Shown here piece by piece: positions 5,985 to 7,282 of a stretch of DNA of 7,282 nucleotides. The notes under the pieces are model-generated. The model was not told the origin of the DNA. It searched no databases and was given only the letters and a program-made list of their open reading frames with translations. The position numbers were made by a program, and so were the translations under genes. The DNA comes from Actinomycetes bacterium (GTDB lineage: Bacteria; Actinomycetota; Actinomycetes; Actinomycetales; Microbacteriaceae): assembly GCA_023451265.1 (NCBI GenBank), contig JAEYAG010000066.1, forward strand, positions 1 to 7,282, read 5' to 3'. The number at the start of each line of letters is the position of its first letter. Position 1 is the stretch's first letter.

Positions 5985-7163
5985 ATGAGCCCCGCCGAGC
6001 CTGCCACCCCGACGCCCGACGTGGGCTGGCCGAAGCAGTCCTGGTTCGTACGCGGACCGCTGCTGTCATCGATCGCGGTGATCGCGAGTATCGCCGCCCT
6101 CGCCACCGAGCTCTGCGTCATGCTCATCGGCTCGGCCCCGCCGATCGGATTCCTCGGCCTCGCCCTCTCGGCGCTCGGGGTGCTGTTCATCTTCCGCGCC
6201 CGCTGGCTGGGCCTTGCCCTGACGACGGCGGGCGGCATCGCGAGCGCCCTGTTCGGCGAAGAATACGTCGGCATCTGGACCGTGACGGTCTTCACGATGT
6301 TCCTCTTCGCCCGGCAGGGGCGCCATGCCGCCCCCGCCTCCGCCGTCGCCGCCACGTCGCTCTACATCGCGCTGACGATCCGCGAGGGCGGCAATCTGGA
6401 GTCCCCCGTTGCGCTCGTCGCCGCAACCTTCTGCCTCGCCGCCGCCGCCGCGGGCAGCGCCGTCCGACTCCAGACCGAGACCTGGGATGCCGCACGCCAG
6501 CGCGCCATCGACCTCGCGGCCGCCCAGGCGGGCGAAGTGCGTCAGGCGATCAGCGACGAGCGCCTGCGCATCGCACGCGACCTGCACGATGGCATCGGCC
6601 ACGAACTCGCCGTGGTCAACGTGAACATCAGCGTCGCCGAAGTCTCGATGCCAGCCGAGTCCACCGCCTCGCTGAGCGCCTTGACGGCCGCCCGTGAAGG
6701 CATCCAGCGCGCGCTGCACGAGACGCAGCAGATCCTCGATCTGCTGCGCACGTCGGACGACGCGACCGAGGTGCGCACCGAGCTCGCCCGCGTAGAGAAC
6801 ATCGCCGCACTCGTCGCGCGGCTGAACGCTGCCGGCGCGCAGGTTGAGGCATCCATCGACGACGTTCTGCCCGAGCTGGAGCAAGATGGCTCCGCTGCGG
6901 CCTATCGCATCGCGCAGGAGGTGCTGACGAACGCCGGCAAGTACGGCTCGGGCCCCGTGCACCTCACCGTGACCCGCGCCGGCGATCGCCTCGTCATCGA
7001 CGCGACCAATCCCACCGTGGCGACAGCGTCGTCGCCGCGGCCGAACGGGTATGGGATCGTGGGCATGCGCGAGCGCGCCCAGTCCGTGGGCGGCAGCATC
7101 GAGGTCTCGCACGCGGCGCAAACGTTCCGCGTGCACGTGGAAGTGCCGGCGAAGGGAGCCTGA
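5985..7163 (+). CDS. Membrane sensor histidine kinase, NarL/DesK-type (HisKA_3)
   Basis: Sensor kinase of 392 residues. The first 160 or so hold about five or six hydrophobic segments, roughly at 27-47, 50-68, 70-88, 91-108, 113-130 and 140-158, with almost no extracellular domain. The signal is therefore probably sensed in or at the membrane. The dimerisation and phosphoacceptor helix carries ERLRIARDLHDGIGHELAV with His201 as the phosphorylated residue. The ATPase domain has the N-box EVLTNAGKYGSG (Asn316), where many relatives have a His after the Lys, and the G-box NGYGIVGMRERA (354-365). The ATG at 5985 is chosen because the composition upstream stops looking like protein; AAGGA lies 10 bases before it. 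The response regulator starts one base after the stop, so the two are co-transcribed. The gene is divergent from the small coupled pair. Family is certain; stimulus is unknown. Confidence 0.93.
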   Translation: MSPAEPATPTPDVGWPKQSWFVRGPLLSSIAVIASIAALATELCVMLIGSAPPIGFLGLALSALGVLFIFRARWLGLALTTAGGIASALFGEEYVGIWTVTVFTMFLFARQGRHAAPASAVAATSLYIALTIREGGNLESPVALVAATFCLAAAAAGSAVRLQTETWDAARQRAIDLAAAQAGEVRQAISDERLRIARDLHDGIGHELAVVNVNISVAEVSMPAESTASLSALTAAREGIQRALHETQQILDLLRTSDDATEVRTELARVENIAALVARLNAAGAQVEASIDDVLPELEQDGSAAAYRIAQEVLTNAGKYGSGPVHLTVTRAGDRLVIDATNPTVATASSPRPNGYGIVGMRERAQSVGGSIEVSHAAQTFRVHVEVPAKGA

Positions 7164-7164
7164 C

Positions 7165-7282
7165 ATGATCCGTGTGCTCATCGTGGACGACCAGGAGATG
7201 ATCCGGACGGGCCTGCGCACGATCGTGTCGTCGGCACCGGATCTCGAGGTCGTCGCCGACGTCGGCGACGCGTTCGCGGCGC
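7165..7282 (+). CDS. Response regulator, N-terminal part (cut by window end)
   Basis: The first 39 residues of a receiver domain, MIRVLIVDDQEMIRTGLRTI and on, with the acidic pair Asp8-Asp9 that binds magnesium. The sequence is typical of NarL/LuxR-type regulators, which normally add a C-terminal LuxR helix-turn-helix. Here the phosphorylated Asp and the DNA-binding domain lie beyond the right edge. The start has GGGAG 6 bases upstream, inside the end of the kinase gene, with one base between the kinase stop and this ATG. It is the cognate partner of the adjacent kinase. Confidence 0.93.
   Translation, partial: MIRVLIVDDQEMIRTGLRTIVSSAPDLEVVADVGDAFAA

Noticed and set aside
6066..7220. Minus-strand open frame of 384 codons
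   Set aside because: It lies antisense to the histidine kinase gene, is rich in Arg, Gly and Ala without motifs, and has no ribosome site.

Overview
The window looks like chromosomal DNA of a high-GC Gram-positive actinobacterium, most like Microbacterium and its relatives. The reasons are strongly G/C-ending codons, a lipoprotein with an actinobacterial-type signal, a LacI-family regulator, and a NarL-type two-component pair. The genus is inference from style, not from a database match.

Left two thirds (1-5335): a sugar-uptake and hydrolysis locus. A family-5 ABC transporter substrate-binding lipoprotein (53-1576, minus) is the first gene of what is probably a transporter operon running off the left edge. 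Divergent from it is a LacI-family repressor (1771-2760, plus). Convergent with the repressor, 35 bp away, is a cytoplasmic glycoside hydrolase family 2 enzyme of the beta-galactosidase type (2796-5243, minus). The same 16-bp operator with a central CG occurs four times between the transporter and repressor genes and twice in front of the hydrolase gene. This links all three into one local regulon: import of an oligosaccharide or glycoside, intracellular cleavage, and repression until an inducer binds. Three of the operators overlap in a 42-bp near-perfect palindrome, and a fourth fills the spacer of a plausible promoter. The hydrolase gene is preceded by a 12-codon reading frame with the best ribosome binding site in that leader; its stop overlaps the hydrolase start (TGATG).

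Right third (5336-7282): an unrelated module. Two very small genes on the minus strand (56 and 64 codons) are joined by an ATGA overlap; the second encodes a single-helix membrane protein. They are divergent from a membrane histidine kinase (5985-7163, plus), which is followed one base later by a response regulator cut by the right edge (7165-7282). The kinase and regulator form an operon. Whether they control the small pair is open, but the divergent arrangement suggests it.

The left edge holds a run of 13 G beside a short GC hairpin downstream of the lipoprotein gene. No RNA genes, insertion sequences, CRISPR arrays or phage genes are visible. No clearly new large system is present. The least explained elements are the small coupled gene pair, the clustered operator architecture and the leader reading frame.
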